NCBI GenBank assembly: GCA_945903675.1
Contig: CAMDOP010000252.1
Location: 1-5,244 of the forward strand
Source of the DNA: Crenothrix polyspora
GTDB taxonomy: Bacteria; Pseudomonadota; Gammaproteobacteria; Methylococcales; Methylomonadaceae
Direction of reading: 5' to 3'
Length of the DNA: 5,244 bases
Part shown: piece by piece, positions 5,102-5,244 of the stretch
Layout: each line of letters begins with the position of its first letter
How positions within the stretch are numbered: the first letter of the stretch is position 1
Translations under genes and position numbers: made by a program
The notes under the pieces: generated by a model
Told to the model about the DNA's origin: nothing
The model's input: the letters and a program-made list of their open reading frames with translations, nothing else
Databases searched by the model: none

Positions 5102-5244
5102 CTTGTATGATCAAAATTAATAAATTACTAAAAGATCAAGTAAGCTTTAACCGTTTATTGGGAGGCCGTCCCGACCTTAGGACTGGTTATTAATATAATC
5201 AGAGCCTGTGATGTAGATTGGCCCCCGCCCTATTCACCCATACC
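5102..5244. other. Right-hand end with no recognisable gene
   Basis: AT-rich sequence up to about 5150, then a GC-richer end with a C-rich run near 5221-5230. All three minus-strand frames entering from the right edge meet a stop within about 45 bases, leaving at most a short C-terminal remnant that I cannot identify. The plus strand has no credible start. A small hairpin, CTGGTTAT-TAAT-ATAATCAG (5183-5202, one G-U pair), is present; its role is unknown. Confidence 0.5.

Noticed and set aside
5202..5244. C-terminal end of a minus-strand gene entering from the right edge
   Set aside because: Only about 14 codons (ending near 5200) remain before a stop, too few to identify or to separate from chance.

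Overview
The window reads as a piece of a moderately AT-rich gammaproteobacterial chromosome. The main evidence is the divergent pair nadB / rpoE, the arrangement known from Escherichia coli and Pseudomonas, with protein sequences close to the gammaproteobacterial versions of both. A methanotroph-like or other environmental gammaproteobacterium would fit, but I cannot fix the genus from sequence alone.

Left part (1-1704, minus strand): the envelope-stress locus. Reading leftwards it contains rpoE/algU (extracytoplasmic sigma factor), rseA/mucA (its membrane anti-sigma factor) and the first 152 codons of a periplasmic DegP/MucD-type serine protease that runs off the window edge. The usual rseB/mucB (and mucC) genes are not between rseA and the protease. 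A sigma-E-like promoter and a tiny ORF overlapping the rpoE start (ATGA) lie just upstream of rpoE. The most striking feature is that rseA is cut by one in-frame TAG. The stop falls exactly between the cytoplasmic sigma-binding domain (codons 1-80) and the membrane/periplasmic part (codons 82-166), and the frame is otherwise unbroken. If real, the anti-sigma factor is no longer membrane-tethered and cannot be controlled by the normal periplasmic proteolysis cascade, much like the mucA truncations of mucoid Pseudomonas.

Middle (1705-3720): a divergent control region with an imperfect inverted repeat, then an intact nadB (L-aspartate oxidase, first step of de novo NAD synthesis). It is followed by a 294-bp gene-free spacer holding four hairpins. 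One is a 13-bp perfect stem of the TACTTTCTTT/AAAGAAAGTA kind that looks like a dispersed intergenic repeat.

Right part (3721-5244): a 444-residue soluble GGDEF-EAL protein. Its GGDEF signature is degenerate (EGDQF) but the RxxD inhibitory site and the EAL catalytic set are kept, so it is best read as a c-di-GMP phosphodiesterase with a sensory or vestigial cyclase domain. After it comes another strong hairpin repeat (GTCGGGTTA / TAACCCGAC) and about 140 bp with no recognisable gene.

No RNA gene, CRISPR array, insertion sequence or phage gene was found. The window is mostly ordinary chromosome; the interrupted rseA is the main anomaly.
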